Below are positions 15,864 through 24,878 of a stretch of DNA of 61,287 nt, one piece after another; within the stretch, counting starts at the first letter, position 1, and every line of letters starts with the position of its first letter. The stretch covers positions 1 through 61,287 of the forward strand of contig RXJW01000067.1 in assembly GCA_003963005.1 (NCBI GenBank). The letters are read 5' to 3'. Position numbers and translations under genes: made by a program. Origin of the DNA: Burkholderiales bacterium (lineage in GTDB: Bacteria; Pseudomonadota; Gammaproteobacteria; Burkholderiales; Burkholderiaceae_C). The notes beneath the pieces are model-generated. The model worked only from the letters and a program-made list of their open reading frames with translations. It searched no databases and was not told the origin of the DNA.

Positions 15864-16871
15864 TCAGGCCGGCGGCGCGGCTTCGTACACGGCGCGGGCT
15901 AGGGCGCGGGCCAGGCAGTCGGCGGCTGCCGTGCCGAGGCGACCGAGCTGCACGCCGCGGCCCGAGCCGTCGCCCACGCGCTGTGCGCCGGACGCCAGCG
16001 CGAACACGGTGTCGCCATCGAACGGCGTGTGCGCGGGCCGCACCGCGCGGGCGATGCCGTCCTGGGCCATCATGGCCAGGCGCTTGCACTCGGCCGTGCT
16101 CAGGTCGGCGTTGCAGGCCACCACGGCCAGCGTGGTGTTGGCACCGGCCTGCAGCCGGCCGAGGTCGGCCAGCCGCGAGGCGTCGGGCAAGGGGTCGATG
16201 ACCGGCGGATGGCCTTGCGGCCGCTGACCGCCGAACTCGCCGTCGATCTCGAAGGGCCAGGCCCAGAAGGTCTGCCCGTCGGGCATGAGCGCCGAGCCGA
16301 TCGGGTTGGCCGCCACCAGGGCGCCGACGATGAGGCCATCGCCGAGGTCGAGCGAGGCCGAGCCGATGCCGCCGGGCCGGTGGCCGGCCATCGCGCCCCG
16401 CCCGGCGCCCACGCGGCCCAGGGCGAAGGTGCGCGCGGCCGCGGCCACCGCCTGCTGTCCCCAGCGGCGGTAGGGCGGCTCCAGCCCCCAGGCCTTGTCG
16501 CCGCCATTGGCCAGGTCGTGCAGCACGGCCCCCGGCACCACCGGGATGGCCGGCGAGCCGGGCTTGAGCTGCAGTCCCTGGCCCTGGCTCGACAGCGCGG
16601 CCACGACGCCGTCGGCCACGGCCAGGCCGAACACGGAGCCGCCTGCCAGCGCGATCGCATGCGCCCGGCCGACCAGGTTCTCGGGGGCCAGCGCCTCGGT
16701 CTCGCGCGTTCCCGGGCCGCCGCCGCGCACATCCACCGCCGCAGCCCAGAAGCCGTCCGTGAGCAGCACGGTGGCGCCGGAGCGGACGGTCTCGTCGGTG
16801 ACATGGCCGACGGCGAGGCCGGGCACGTCGGTGATCAGGTTCAGCGGACCGGGGCGGCAGGTGGGCGTCAT
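15864..16871 (-). CDS. P1-family (S58, DmpA/NylC-like) N-terminal-nucleophile peptidase
   Basis: A 335-residue member of the P1/S58 family, which mature by self-cleavage into two chains and hydrolyse N-terminal amino acids or amide oligomers. The probable cleavage point is N245-T246 in GANTTLAVVACNA. That is Asn-Thr as in NylC rather than Gly-Ser as in DmpA, so Thr246 is the predicted nucleophile. Other family stretches are NLITDVPGLAVGH at the N-terminus, GGGPGTRET, GLAVADGV and GAVLHDLANGG. The start ATG overlaps the stop of the upstream alpha/beta hydrolase (ATGA), so the two are one operon. Substrate cannot be read from the sequence. Confidence 0.9.
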   Translation of the reverse strand: MTPTCRPGPLNLITDVPGLAVGHVTDETVRSGATVLLTDGFWAAAVDVRGGGPGTRETEALAPENLVGRAHAIALAGGSVFGLAVADGVVAALSSQGQGLQLKPGSPAIPVVPGAVLHDLANGGDKAWGLEPPYRRWGQQAVAAAARTFALGRVGAGRGAMAGHRPGGIGSASLDLGDGLIVGALVAANPIGSALMPDGQTFWAWPFEIDGEFGGQRPQGHPPVIDPLPDASRLADLGRLQAGANTTLAVVACNADLSTAECKRLAMMAQDGIARAVRPAHTPFDGDTVFALASGAQRVGDGSGRGVQLGRLGTAAADCLARALARAVYEAAPPA

Positions 16872-17818
16872 GGGGCAGGCAGGCGGGCCACGAAGGCGGC
16901 GACATCGGCCGCCGAGCGCGCGGGGATCTCGCGCTGCGGCAGGTGGCCGACGCGAGGGTAGACGATCAGCTCGGCGCCGGCGATGGCGGCGGCGAAGCGG
17001 CGCGAGTGTTCGAGCGGCAGGATGGGGTCGACGTCGCCGTGCAGCACGAGCGTGGGCAGCCGCAGCCCGGCCAGCCGCTCGGCGGTGACCGGCGCCTGCG
17101 CACCCGGCGCGGCGGACATCAGGATCGGGCGGTGGCCCGGATAGCGCTGGTACAGCGCCCAGCGGTCGACGAGGGCATCGGTGATCAGCGCCGGGTCGCC
17201 CACCTGCGCCCGCAGCGCCTGGCGGATCAGCGGGCGGTTGTCGATGCGGGCGAGCAGGGCCCGGCCCCACGGGTAGGCGAGCAGCCGGAAGGCCAGTGAC
17301 GGGGTGCGGGCCGGCAGGGGCCATCCAGCCGCCGCGACCAGCACGAGGCCCCGAACGGCCTGGGGCGCGTGCAGGGCCACGGCCCAGGCCACGCCGCCGC
17401 CCATCGAGTTGCCGGCCAGCACGGGAGGCGGCAGCGCCAGCGCCCGGACGAAGCGCAGCACCAACTGCGCAAAGGCGTCGCGGTCGATGGCGGTGCCCGC
17501 GGGCGCTGCCGTCAGGCCATGGCCGGGCAGGTCCAGGCTGATGAGGCGGTAACGGCCCCGGAGTTCGGCGGCCCAACCCTCCCAGGTGGCATGGGAGTCG
17601 CCATAGCCATGCAACAGCAGCAGCACGGGGGCCTCCGGCGGGCCTTCGTCCCGGTAGTGCAGGCGCAGGCCGTCGCCCAGGTCCAGCACGTGGTCGGACG
17701 GCGTGCCCAGGCGCGCGTGCAGTTCGGCCGCCGGCAGGTCCGGTGCGCGCAGCGCCAGCGCGGCCACCGCCACCAGGGCCGCCAGCAGCACGACGGCGAT
17801 CAACACGGGCGAGACCAT
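16868..17818 (-). CDS. alpha/beta hydrolase with N-terminal membrane anchor
   Basis: A 316-residue alpha/beta-fold hydrolase. One hydrophobic N-terminal segment (about 4-24) could anchor it or export it. Oxyanion region LLLHGYGDSHATW, nucleophile elbow GNSMGG (S138), acid residue in LHGDVDPILP and catalytic His in RVGHLPQ (H292) are all present. The profile is that of esterase or C-C hydrolase relatives such as the MhpC/BphD group, but the substrate is unknown. It is coupled by an ATGA overlap to the P1 peptidase gene downstream, suggesting joint action on an ester- or amide-containing compound (inference). Confidence 0.85.
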   Translation of the reverse strand: MVSPVLIAVVLLAALVAVAALALRAPDLPAAELHARLGTPSDHVLDLGDGLRLHYRDEGPPEAPVLLLLHGYGDSHATWEGWAAELRGRYRLISLDLPGHGLTAAPAGTAIDRDAFAQLVLRFVRALALPPPVLAGNSMGGGVAWAVALHAPQAVRGLVLVAAAGWPLPARTPSLAFRLLAYPWGRALLARIDNRPLIRQALRAQVGDPALITDALVDRWALYQRYPGHRPILMSAAPGAQAPVTAERLAGLRLPTLVLHGDVDPILPLEHSRRFAAAIAGAELIVYPRVGHLPQREIPARSAADVAAFVARLPAP

Positions 17819-17859
17819 GGGCGGGATCGGCGCGCGGGAAACGGCAGCGGGCGCAAGGC

Positions 17860-18354
17860 CTAGGCGGACACGCTCTGCTTGATTTCGCCCAGGGCCAGTT
17901 GCAGCACGCGGGCGTCGCTGCTCGCGCGGTGGCGGGTGAGCCGCTGGCGCTGCCGCACGGTGTCCACCACGCCGCGCCAGCGGGGGGCTTCGGCCTCGGT
18001 GAGCAGCTTGCGCAGGTCATCGAGCCGGAAACCCATCGGCAGGCTCGCGGCGTCGTACAGGCGCGCCAGCCAGGGGTAGTCCTGGCCCCAGCCGTCGCAG
18101 TAGACCGTCTGGCCGCCGAGCCGGGCGTTGAGCTGTTCGGCCATCCAGCGGGCCGGCCGGCCGTGGCGCCGCAGCAGCTCGCGGGTGATGCCGTGCAGCG
18201 CTTCGGCGCCCGGGTCCCAGTGCTGCCAGTCGGGCTCGGGCAGCACGAGGCCGCAGAACAGCGCGCCGTTGGCGCCGCAGAAGCCGACCTCGATGGGATA
18301 GCTGCCCCGACCGAAGCCCGAGGCTTCGACGTCCAGGATGGCGGGCAGCTGCAT
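17860..18354 (-). CDS. DEDDh 3'-5' exonuclease-like protein
   Basis: A 164-residue protein with the DnaQ/RNase T-type exonuclease signature. D8-x-E10 lies in LDVEASG, an HGIT motif is followed by YCDGWGQDYPWL (second Asp), and the C-terminal RHRASSDARVL supplies the His-x4-Asp of the DEDDh class. The length is that of a single exonuclease domain without accessory parts. It probably acts on nucleic-acid 3' ends in the cytoplasm. It lies 41 bases upstream of the hydrolase gene and may be co-transcribed. The start is the ATG at 18354. Confidence 0.8.
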   Translation of the reverse strand: MQLPAILDVEASGFGRGSYPIEVGFCGANGALFCGLVLPEPDWQHWDPGAEALHGITRELLRRHGRPARWMAEQLNARLGGQTVYCDGWGQDYPWLARLYDAASLPMGFRLDDLRKLLTEAEAPRWRGVVDTVRQRQRLTRHRASSDARVLQLALGEIKQSVSA

Positions 18355-18386
18355 GGGCCCCAGTATGTCGCGGCTGGCTGCGGACG

Positions 18387-18962
18387 TTACACAGGGTTGT
18401 CGATCACCTGCTCACGCTCGAACAGCTGCAGTGCCGCTCGCCCCACCTGGCGCGTGTCCCACCAGGCATAGGCGCCGACCCCCGCCGCGCCCACGACCGG
18501 CACCCAGCGCGAGAGCGCACGGCTGGCCGCCTTCTGGCCGATGTGCAGCCCGACCGCCTGCGCGGCACGCTGCAGCAGCACCTGTGCCGCCGGACGAACG
18601 ACGACCCGCTCGCCCACCCGCACCGACAGGTCACGCAGCGCCTGGGCGGCCGTGTGCCGGAACAGGCACCACAGCATCTGCGACGGCCCCAGCTCGGCCG
18701 TGCGGCCGTACAGCGCGGCGATGTCCGCCACGAGCTGGCGCTGGATGTGCCAGACCGCGAGCATCTCCGGCGCGATCGTCGCCCAGCCGAGCGGCCCGGG
18801 CGGCAGGGCGAGTGTTCCTGCGGCCAGCGCCGCCTTGGTGGCGGCCGCCTCGATGGCCCGGGCGGCAGCGTCCGCCGGGCGAGGACTGGGCACGCAACCG
18901 GGCTGCGGCGGCTGTGTCACCAGCGCCAGCACCCGATCCGCCATGCCGGTTTCAGCTGTCAT
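18387..18962 (-). CDS. EcsC-like family protein
   Basis: A 191-residue protein resembling the EcsC family. It has an amphipathic/hydrophobic LPPGPLGWATIAPEMLAVWHIQRQLV stretch, ADIAALYG, and a Gly/Ala-rich C-terminal hydrophobic hairpin (WVPVVGAAGVGAYAWWDTRQVG). EcsC-type proteins are membrane-associated and poorly characterised. ATG 18962 is preferred because GGAGC precedes it at good distance; a reading from 19013 lacks a ribosome site. It lies 32 bases upstream of the exonuclease gene on the same strand. No enzymatic motif was seen. Confidence 0.65.
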   Translation of the reverse strand: MTAETGMADRVLALVTQPPQPGCVPSPRPADAAARAIEAAATKAALAAGTLALPPGPLGWATIAPEMLAVWHIQRQLVADIAALYGRTAELGPSQMLWCLFRHTAAQALRDLSVRVGERVVVRPAAQVLLQRAAQAVGLHIGQKAASRALSRWVPVVGAAGVGAYAWWDTRQVGRAALQLFEREQVIDNPV

Positions 18963-19107
18963 GTCTTGCTCCCGGGCTGCGCCGGATCCACCGTGTCGCT
19001 GCGACTGTCGCACAGGCGCGGGCCGACCGTGCCGGCGGGGTTGCCGGCGATGACGGAGCGGCCGGCCGGGGCCTTAGCATCGGGCTCCCGGATCCAGGAG
19101 AACCTTG

Positions 19108-20022
19108 ATGCAGACCCTGCCCTGGCGCGGCATCTTTCCCGCCGTCACCACCAAGTTCCATGCGGATGAAAGCCTCGACCTCGACGGCACCGCGCGCCAC
19201 ATCGACTTCCAGATCCGCAACGGCATCCATGGGGTGGTCTGCTGCGGTTCGCTCGGCGAGGCCAGCACGCTGACGCTGGAGGAGAAGCTGGCCGTCGCCC
19301 GCTGCGCGCTGGCGACCTCGGCGGGCCGGGTGCCGGTGCTGGCGACGGTGTCCGAAACCAGCACGCGCGAGGCGCTGCGCTTCATCGACGGCGCCAACGC
19401 GCTGGGCGTGGCGGGCTACATGGTCATGCCCTCGGTCATCTACGTGGCCGACGCCCGCGAGGCGATGGCGAATGTGCGCGCCTTTGCCGCCGCCGCCCAG
19501 CGGCCGCTGATGGTCTACAACAACCCGGTGGCCTACCGGGTGGACCTCAGGCCCGAGCACTTCGCCGAGCTGGCGGACTGCGAGCACATCGCCGCCATCA
19601 AGGAAAGCAGCGGCGACGTCACCCGCATCACCGACCTGCGCAACCTGCTTGGGGACCGCTACCAGCTCTTCATGGGCGTGGACGACCTCGCGTTCGAGGG
19701 CCTGGCGCTGGGCTGCGACGGCCTGCTGGCCGGCGTGGGCTGCGCCTTCCCGCGCGAGACGGTCGCCCTGTTCGAGTTGATGCAGGCCGGCCGATGGGAG
19801 GAAGCCCGCACGCTGTACCGCTGGATGACCCCGCTGCTGCACCTGGACGTGTCGACCAAGCTGGTGCAGAACCTCAAGCTGATCGATGCGCTGGTGGGCG
19901 TCGGCACGGAGCACATGCGCCGACCGCGGCTGCCGCTGGTGGGCGAGGAGCGCGCGCGCGTGCAAGCCCTGGTGCGCACCGCCCTGGCCACGCGCCCGGC
20001 GCACTGCCAGTCCCAGCCTTGA
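19108..20022 (+). CDS. lhpC: DapA/NanA-family class I aldolase-type enzyme, probable pyrroline-4-hydroxy-2-carboxylate deaminase
   Basis: A 304-residue TIM-barrel enzyme of the dihydrodipicolinate synthase/N-acetylneuraminate lyase family. The Schiff-base Lys is K165 in AAIKESSGD and the catalytic Tyr is Y137 in [10 protein letters not shown]. The nucleophile-side [14 protein letters not shown] loop is also typical. It is probably not the lysine-pathway DapA, because the next gene, 10 bases downstream, encodes 4-hydroxyproline epimerase. In Pseudomonas-type hydroxyproline catabolism the DapA-family member converts pyrroline-4-hydroxy-2-carboxylate to alpha-ketoglutarate semialdehyde. The symbol is assigned on that context. 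ATG 19108 is chosen over an adjacent TTG because AGGAG sits at the proper distance. Confidence 0.75.
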   Translation: MQTLPWRGIFPAVTTKFHADESLDLDGTARHIDFQIRNGIHGVVCCGSLGEASTLTLEEKLAVARCALATSAGRVPVLATVSETSTREALRFIDGANALGVAGYMVMPSVIYVADAREAMANVRAFAAAAQRPLMVYNNPVAYRVDLRPEHFAELADCEHIAAIKESSGDVTRITDLRNLLGDRYQLFMGVDDLAFEGLALGCDGLLAGVGCAFPRETVALFELMQAGRWEEARTLYRWMTPLLHLDVSTKLVQNLKLIDALVGVGTEHMRRPRLPLVGEERARVQALVRTALATRPAHCQSQP

Positions 20023-20032
20023 CGTCACGGCC

Positions 20033-20974
20033 ATGCAGCGCATCGAGATCATCGATTCCCACACCGGCGGCGAGCCGACCCGCGTCGTCATCGCGGGCTT
20101 TCCGGACCTGGGCGCCGGCAGCATGGCCGAGCGGCGCGAGGTGCTGGCCCGCGAGCACGACCACTGGCGGCGCGCCACGCTGCTGGAGCCCCGCGGCAGC
20201 GAGGTGCTGGTCGGCGCGCTGCTGTGCGAGCCGCAGGACCCGGCCCATGCGGCTGGCGTCATCTTCTTCAACAACGCCGGCTACCTCGGCATGTGCGGCC
20301 ACGGCACCATCGGCCTGGTCGCGACGCTCGCCCACCTCGACCGCATGGCGCCGGGCGAGCATGTCATCGAGACCCCCGTGGGGCTGGTGCGCGCCACGCT
20401 GCACGAGGACGGGCGCGTGAGCGTGCGCAACGTGCCGGCCTACCGGCTCGCGGCGGACGTGCGCGTGCCCCTGCCCGGCGGGCAGGTCGTCACCGGCGAC
20501 ATCGCCTGGGGCGGCAACTGGTTCTTCCTGTGCGCTGACCACGGCGAGGCGGTGCGGCCTGACCGTGTGCTTGCACTGACCGACTACGCGGACAGGCTCG
20601 GCCAGGCCCTGCTGGCCCAAGGGCATCGGGGGGCTGAGGGTGCGGTCATCGACCACATCGAGCTGTTCGCCGAGGCCGACCCGGCGCTGGCCGATTCGCG
20701 CAGCTTCGTGCTGTGCCCCGGCCGGCAGTACGACCGTTCGCCATGCGGCACCGGCACGAGTGCCAAGCTGGCCTGCCTGGCCGCCGCAGGCAAGCTGCCG
20801 CCCGGTCAGGTGTGGCGGCAGGCGAGCGTGATCGGCAGCGTGTTCGAGGGCTGGTACGAGCGCGCCGGCGAGCAGATCGTGCCGACGATCCGCGGGCAGG
20901 CCTTCATCAACGCCGAGGCCACGCTGCTGATCGATCCGGCCGACCCGTTCGGCTGGGGCTTGCCGGTCGCCTGA
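20033..20974 (+). CDS. lhpA: 4-hydroxyproline 2-epimerase (proline racemase family)
   Basis: A 313-residue proline-racemase-fold enzyme that interconverts trans-4-hydroxy-L-proline and cis-4-hydroxy-D-proline. Both catalytic cysteines are present: C88 in GMCGHGTIG and C238 in SPCGTGTS. This excludes the Cys/Thr dehydratase subgroup. [12 protein letters not shown] at the N-terminus is typical of hydroxyproline epimerases. It follows the DapA-family gene closely and is probably co-transcribed. The dehydrogenase that oxidises cis-4-hydroxy-D-proline is not in the window. Start ATG 20033; longer readings overlap the previous gene. Confidence 0.88.
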   Translation: MQRIEIIDSHTGGEPTRVVIAGFPDLGAGSMAERREVLAREHDHWRRATLLEPRGSEVLVGALLCEPQDPAHAAGVIFFNNAGYLGMCGHGTIGLVATLAHLDRMAPGEHVIETPVGLVRATLHEDGRVSVRNVPAYRLAADVRVPLPGGQVVTGDIAWGGNWFFLCADHGEAVRPDRVLALTDYADRLGQALLAQGHRGAEGAVIDHIELFAEADPALADSRSFVLCPGRQYDRSPCGTGTSAKLACLAAAGKLPPGQVWRQASVIGSVFEGWYERAGEQIVPTIRGQAFINAEATLLIDPADPFGWGLPVA

Positions 20975-20999
20975 GCCCGCCGCCGGGCGCCCGCGATGC

Positions 21000-22556
21000 T
21001 CAGGTCTTGAAGCGCGCCAGGCTCTCCACCAGCCGCTCGGACTGAGCCCGCAGCGACTCGGTGGCCGCCGTGGCCTCCTCCACCATCGCGGCGTTTTGCT
21101 GCGTGGTCTTGTCCATCTCCATGATGGCCTGGTTGACCTGCGCGATGTCGCTGGCCTGTGCCGACGCGGCGCGCGTGATGTCGCCCACCATCTGAGACAC
21201 GCGCTGGATGGACTCGACCACCCGGGTCATCGTGTCACCGGCCACCTGCACGCGGGCCGTGCCGCGCTCGACCTGCTCGACGGAGGAGCCGATCAGCGTG
21301 CGGATCTCCTTGGCCGCCTCGCCGCTGCGCTGGGCGAGCGACCGCACCTCGCTCGCCACGACGGCAAAGCCGCGGCCCTGCTCGCCGGCTCGCGCGGCCT
21401 CCACTGCGGCGTTCAGCGCCAGGATGTTGGTCTGGAAGGCGATGCCGTCGATGGTGCCGATGATGTCGGCGATGCGACGCGCCTGCGTGCTGATCTCGTC
21501 CATGGCGGCGACCACGTCGCCGACCACCGTGCCGCCTTCCACGGCCACGCTGGTGGCCTGACGGGCGAGGGTGTCAGCCTGCTGGGCATTCTCGGCCGAC
21601 TGGCGGATGGTGGCGGCCAGCTGCTCGACGGACGCCGCCGTCTGTTCCAGCGCCGAGGCGGTGTGCTCGGTGCGGGCTGACAGGTCGGCATTGCCACTGG
21701 CGATTTCGCCGGAGGCGTTGTTGACTTCCTGCGCCGTGCTGCGCACCTCGCTGACGATCTGGCTGAGGTTGCGCGACACGACCTCCAGGGAGCCGAGCAC
21801 GCGCCCCGTGGCATCGGCGGATCGCTCCACGTCGCGCGTGCGCAGGTCGCCTTCGGCGAGGTCATCGGCGATGCGTGCAGCGCGTTCCAGCGGGCGGGTG
21901 ATGGCCCGCACGAAGGTCAGCGACAGCAAGGCACACACCACCAGCGCGGCGGCCGAGACGCCAAGCGAAATCAGGGACACGCGGTTGGCGGCCTTCTCGG
22001 CCTGCTCGACGGCAGTGGCCGCCAGGTCGCGCTCGACCTTCACGAAGGCATCGATCTGCTCTCGCACCTTGGCGTACTGGCTGTCCACGGTGACCACGTA
22101 GCCCGCAGCGTTGGCGACGCCGGCCGACTTCATGTCCAGGGCATCGGCCGCGGTCTTGGCGTAGCTGAGGTAGGTCTTGTGGACGTTGCGCAAGGCCACC
22201 TGCTGTTCGGCGGAGAGGGAATCGTCGCCCCCGGCGCCGTCGAGTGTCTTGCCGAAGGCGGTCAGCTCGGCCAGCAGGCCGTTGTCGAGGTCCTTGATGC
22301 GCTCGGCGCGCTGGCCGATGGCTTCCCAGGTCATGCTCTGGTAGAGCTTTTGATGGAGCTGGGTCAGTTGAGTGGCGAAGGCTTGGGCCGACACCACACG
22401 CTCGACGCCCGCGCCAGCCACTTCGCGCAGGTCGGTGGTCAGGCTGCGGGCGCTGAACCAGCCGATGCCGGTGACCAGCATCAGGCAGAGGATGGCGATG
22501 GCCGGTGCCATCGCAACCTTGATGCCGATCGACGCATTCTTGAGCAGGTGATTCAC
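21000..22556 (-). CDS. methyl-accepting chemotaxis protein
   Basis: A 518-residue chemoreceptor. TM1 lies near 12-30, then a four-helix-type periplasmic ligand domain (about 35-190), TM2 near 195-215, a HAMP domain ([19 protein letters not shown]) and a long coiled-coil cytoplasmic domain. The kinase-control tip is the family-standard [34 protein letters not shown]. No C-terminal NWETF-type CheR-docking pentapeptide is present. Start is GTG 22556, chosen because AGGAGA lies just before it; longer readings have no ribosome site. It lies 103 bases downstream of a secreted Cache-domain gene on the same strand, so it may sense through that protein. Confidence 0.93.
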   Translation of the reverse strand: MNHLLKNASIGIKVAMAPAIAILCLMLVTGIGWFSARSLTTDLREVAGAGVERVVSAQAFATQLTQLHQKLYQSMTWEAIGQRAERIKDLDNGLLAELTAFGKTLDGAGGDDSLSAEQQVALRNVHKTYLSYAKTAADALDMKSAGVANAAGYVVTVDSQYAKVREQIDAFVKVERDLAATAVEQAEKAANRVSLISLGVSAAALVVCALLSLTFVRAITRPLERAARIADDLAEGDLRTRDVERSADATGRVLGSLEVVSRNLSQIVSEVRSTAQEVNNASGEIASGNADLSARTEHTASALEQTAASVEQLAATIRQSAENAQQADTLARQATSVAVEGGTVVGDVVAAMDEISTQARRIADIIGTIDGIAFQTNILALNAAVEAARAGEQGRGFAVVASEVRSLAQRSGEAAKEIRTLIGSSVEQVERGTARVQVAGDTMTRVVESIQRVSQMVGDITRAASAQASDIAQVNQAIMEMDKTTQQNAAMVEEATAATESLRAQSERLVESLARFKT

Positions 22557-22659
22557 GGACTTCTCCTGGCGCCGCCGCTGCGGTGCCGCCACGAACGCAT
22601 GCAGGCCGCACCAGACCGGAAGGACCGGGCTGCGCGGCCTCTGGCGATCTTTCTGGGGT

Positions 22660-23127
22660 CTATTGCTTGTAGATGCCGACGCCGATGAAGCCATCGCCGC
22701 TCGGCGGCTTGCGGGCATAGGTCGACTTGGCCATGATCTTCTTGGTCACGGGATCGGGCCAGTCGTAGTCGAACCAGCCGCCGCCCTTGGCTGCCACGGC
22801 GATCATGCCGGTGACGATCGGTGTGCCGTTGGCGTCCTTCACGGCCGACATGTCCTTGCCCACCAGCTTTTCGTTGGCGCCGTGCGCGAGCGCGGTGCCC
22901 TTGCTGTCGTAGACCATCACGTAGAGGTCTTTCTTGGTCCAGGCTGCCTTGTCGTTCGTGAAGTCCTTGAAGGCCTTGTCAGGGCCGACCTTCTCGATGT
23001 GCTTGTAGGCCGCATCGCTGAGCGCCTTGGCCTCTTCCTTCGTGCCGCGCTCCTGCGCTTGCGCACCGGCCAGCAGGCCCACGGCAAGCAGCGAGGACAG
23101 CATCCACTTCAAGACAGATTGGGTCAT
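22660..23127 (-). CDS. secreted single-Cache-domain protein
   Basis: A 155-residue exported protein with a signal peptide ending near GAQAQ and one small Cache (sCache-2-like) domain. Motifs include [33 protein letters not shown] and [16 protein letters not shown]. It has no membrane anchor or signalling domain of its own. The gene is first of a probable two-gene unit with the chemoreceptor downstream and has a good sigma-70 promoter (23183-23211). A role as a periplasmic ligand-binding partner of the receptor is inferred from context only. Confidence 0.85.
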   Translation of the reverse strand: MTQSVLKWMLSSLLAVGLLAGAQAQERGTKEEAKALSDAAYKHIEKVGPDKAFKDFTNDKAAWTKKDLYVMVYDSKGTALAHGANEKLVGKDMSAVKDANGTPIVTGMIAVAAKGGGWFDYDWPDPVTKKIMAKSTYARKPPSGDGFIGVGIYKQ

Positions 23128-23182
23128 GGGCTTGTCTCCATCGGTTTTCACGAGAACGGTCCCTCGGCGACGAGGGTGATGT

Positions 23183-23211
23183 TTTGTATCCAAGCGGTGG
23201 CGTTCTGTGAA
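23183..23211 (-). promoter_or_regulatory. sigma-70 promoter for the Cache/chemoreceptor genes
   Basis: On the minus strand TTCACA (23211-23206) and TACAAA (23188-23183) are separated by exactly 17 bases, 56 bases ahead of the Cache gene start. A perfect hairpin CCCTCG-GCGA-CGAGGG at 23161-23176 lies in the predicted 5' leader. Confidence 0.5.
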
Positions 23212-23344
23212 GCCATGGCTGGCCAATGAAATGGACCGATGTGGCATCACCTCACGAAAGCGCCGGCGGCGTTCATGGCGACGCGGCGCCCGCGGGATCA
23301 CACCCAGGCCGATTGCGCGGGCCAGCCCTCACAATCCCGCCCCC

Positions 23345-24826
23345 ATGAAGCGTCTCCAACAACGACTTGACCGCGTGCCGGAAGGCTCGGCGGTGCTGTT
23401 CATGGTCCAGGTCTTCGCGACGCTGGGCTTCGCCGTGCTGCAGTCCACCCTGGTGCTGTATGCAACCCGCCGACTGGGCTTCAGCAGCGATCAGGCGGCG
23501 CTGATGATGGGCCTGTTCGGCGCCTTCAACTACGGGCTGCACCTGTTCGGCGGCTACCTGGGCGGGCGCTTCCTGAGCAACCGCAATCTGTTCGTCGGCG
23601 GCATGGTGCTGCAGGTGCTGGGCTGCGGCGCCATCGCCGGCGGCTCGCTGGCGGGGCTGTACTGGGGCCTGGCGTTCTTCCTGACCGGCAGCGGCCTGAA
23701 CGTGACCTGCCTGAACATGATGCTCACGCAGCGCTTCGCCCCCGAGGACGACCGCCGGGAGGCCGCCTTCCTGTGGAACTACGCCGGCATGAACGTGGGC
23801 TTCTTCGTCGGCTTCACGGTGGCGGGCCACTACCAGCTCGACGAGGCCTACAGCACCATCTTCTGGTTCGCCACCATCGGCAACACCGGTGCCATCGTGC
23901 TGGCCCTGCTGTTCTGGCGCACGCTGGCCGACCGCGACACGCCGTTGTCGCAGCGCCGCGGCGCGGACTTCTGGGGGCGCTTCGCCATCGGCGTGGCGGT
24001 GTTGGCGGGGCTGGTGCCGCTGCTGGCCTGGCTGTTGCAGCACCCGAGCGACACGGCCATCGGCATGAAGGCGCTGTGCTATGCCGTGGGCCTGGTGCTG
24101 CTGGTGCTGACGCTGCGCCACCCGGTCGCGGCGGAGAAGCGCCGCATGCAGGCCTACCTCGTGCTGACGCTGGGCTCGCTGGTGTTCTGGTCGCTCTACC
24201 AGATGGCGCCCAACGGCCTGCAGATGTTCGCCGTGGGCAATGTCTGGATGAACGTCTGGGGCGTGCCGGTCGCGCCGCAGTGGGTGCAGAACATCAACAC
24301 CGTGGTCATCGTGATCGGCGGGCCGTGGCTGGCCGCCGTGTTCGCCCGCTGGCGCGCGCGCGGCTGGGCGGTCGACATCCCGATGCAGTTCGCCGCGTCC
24401 CTGGCCTTGATGGGCCTCGGCTTTCTTGCGCTGCCGCTCGGCATCCACTTCGCCGACCCGGCCACCGGCCGCTCGGACTTCGTCTGGCTGTTCCTGAGCT
24501 ACGTGCTGCAAAGCGTGGGCGAGCTGCTGATCTCGCCGGTGGGCTACGCGATGATCGGGCGCCTGGCGCCGCGCCAGTACCAGGGCGTGATGATGGGCAG
24601 CTGGATGCTGGTCACCGGGCTGGCGTCGCTGTACGCGGGCGACTTCTCCGGCATGGTGGCGCAGCCTGTGGACGGGTCCGCGCTCACGACCAACCCGCAG
24701 TACGCCACGCTGTTCACGCAGTTGGCCATCGGCAGCCTGCTGACCGCGGTGGCCCTGTGGGCCATGCGCCCGTGGCTGCGACGACTGATCGATCGCGAGG
24801 CCCCGGTCCAGGCCAACACCCGCTGA
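23345..24826 (+). CDS. POT/PTR2-family proton-dependent oligopeptide transporter
   Basis: A 493-residue inner-membrane major-facilitator protein with about 12-14 hydrophobic segments. POT features include the early STLVLYATRRLGFSSDQA segment, GGYLGGRFLSNRNLFVGG (family loop between TM2 and TM3) and LLISPVGYAMIGRLAPRQYQGVMMGSW near the C-terminus, typical of bacterial DtpA/YdgR-type proteins. The expected substrate class is di- and tripeptides driven by the proton gradient. ATG 23345 is chosen because the conserved region starts right after it. The upstream DNA is a divergent promoter region shared with the Cache gene. Confidence 0.9.
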   Translation: MKRLQQRLDRVPEGSAVLFMVQVFATLGFAVLQSTLVLYATRRLGFSSDQAALMMGLFGAFNYGLHLFGGYLGGRFLSNRNLFVGGMVLQVLGCGAIAGGSLAGLYWGLAFFLTGSGLNVTCLNMMLTQRFAPEDDRREAAFLWNYAGMNVGFFVGFTVAGHYQLDEAYSTIFWFATIGNTGAIVLALLFWRTLADRDTPLSQRRGADFWGRFAIGVAVLAGLVPLLAWLLQHPSDTAIGMKALCYAVGLVLLVLTLRHPVAAEKRRMQAYLVLTLGSLVFWSLYQMAPNGLQMFAVGNVWMNVWGVPVAPQWVQNINTVVIVIGGPWLAAVFARWRARGWAVDIPMQFAASLALMGLGFLALPLGIHFADPATGRSDFVWLFLSYVLQSVGELLISPVGYAMIGRLAPRQYQGVMMGSWMLVTGLASLYAGDFSGMVAQPVDGSALTTNPQYATLFTQLAIGSLLTAVALWAMRPWLRRLIDREAPVQANTR

Positions 24827-24878
24827 ACGGCCTGCACGACCGCGTAGCCGGGTGTGGCGCCACCCCCGCGTCAGCGGC

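Noticed and set aside
15864..18020. Single 718-residue minus-strand protein
   Set aside because: Only the part after 16871 matches the P1 peptidase. The N-terminal part is an out-of-frame reading of the alpha/beta hydrolase gene.
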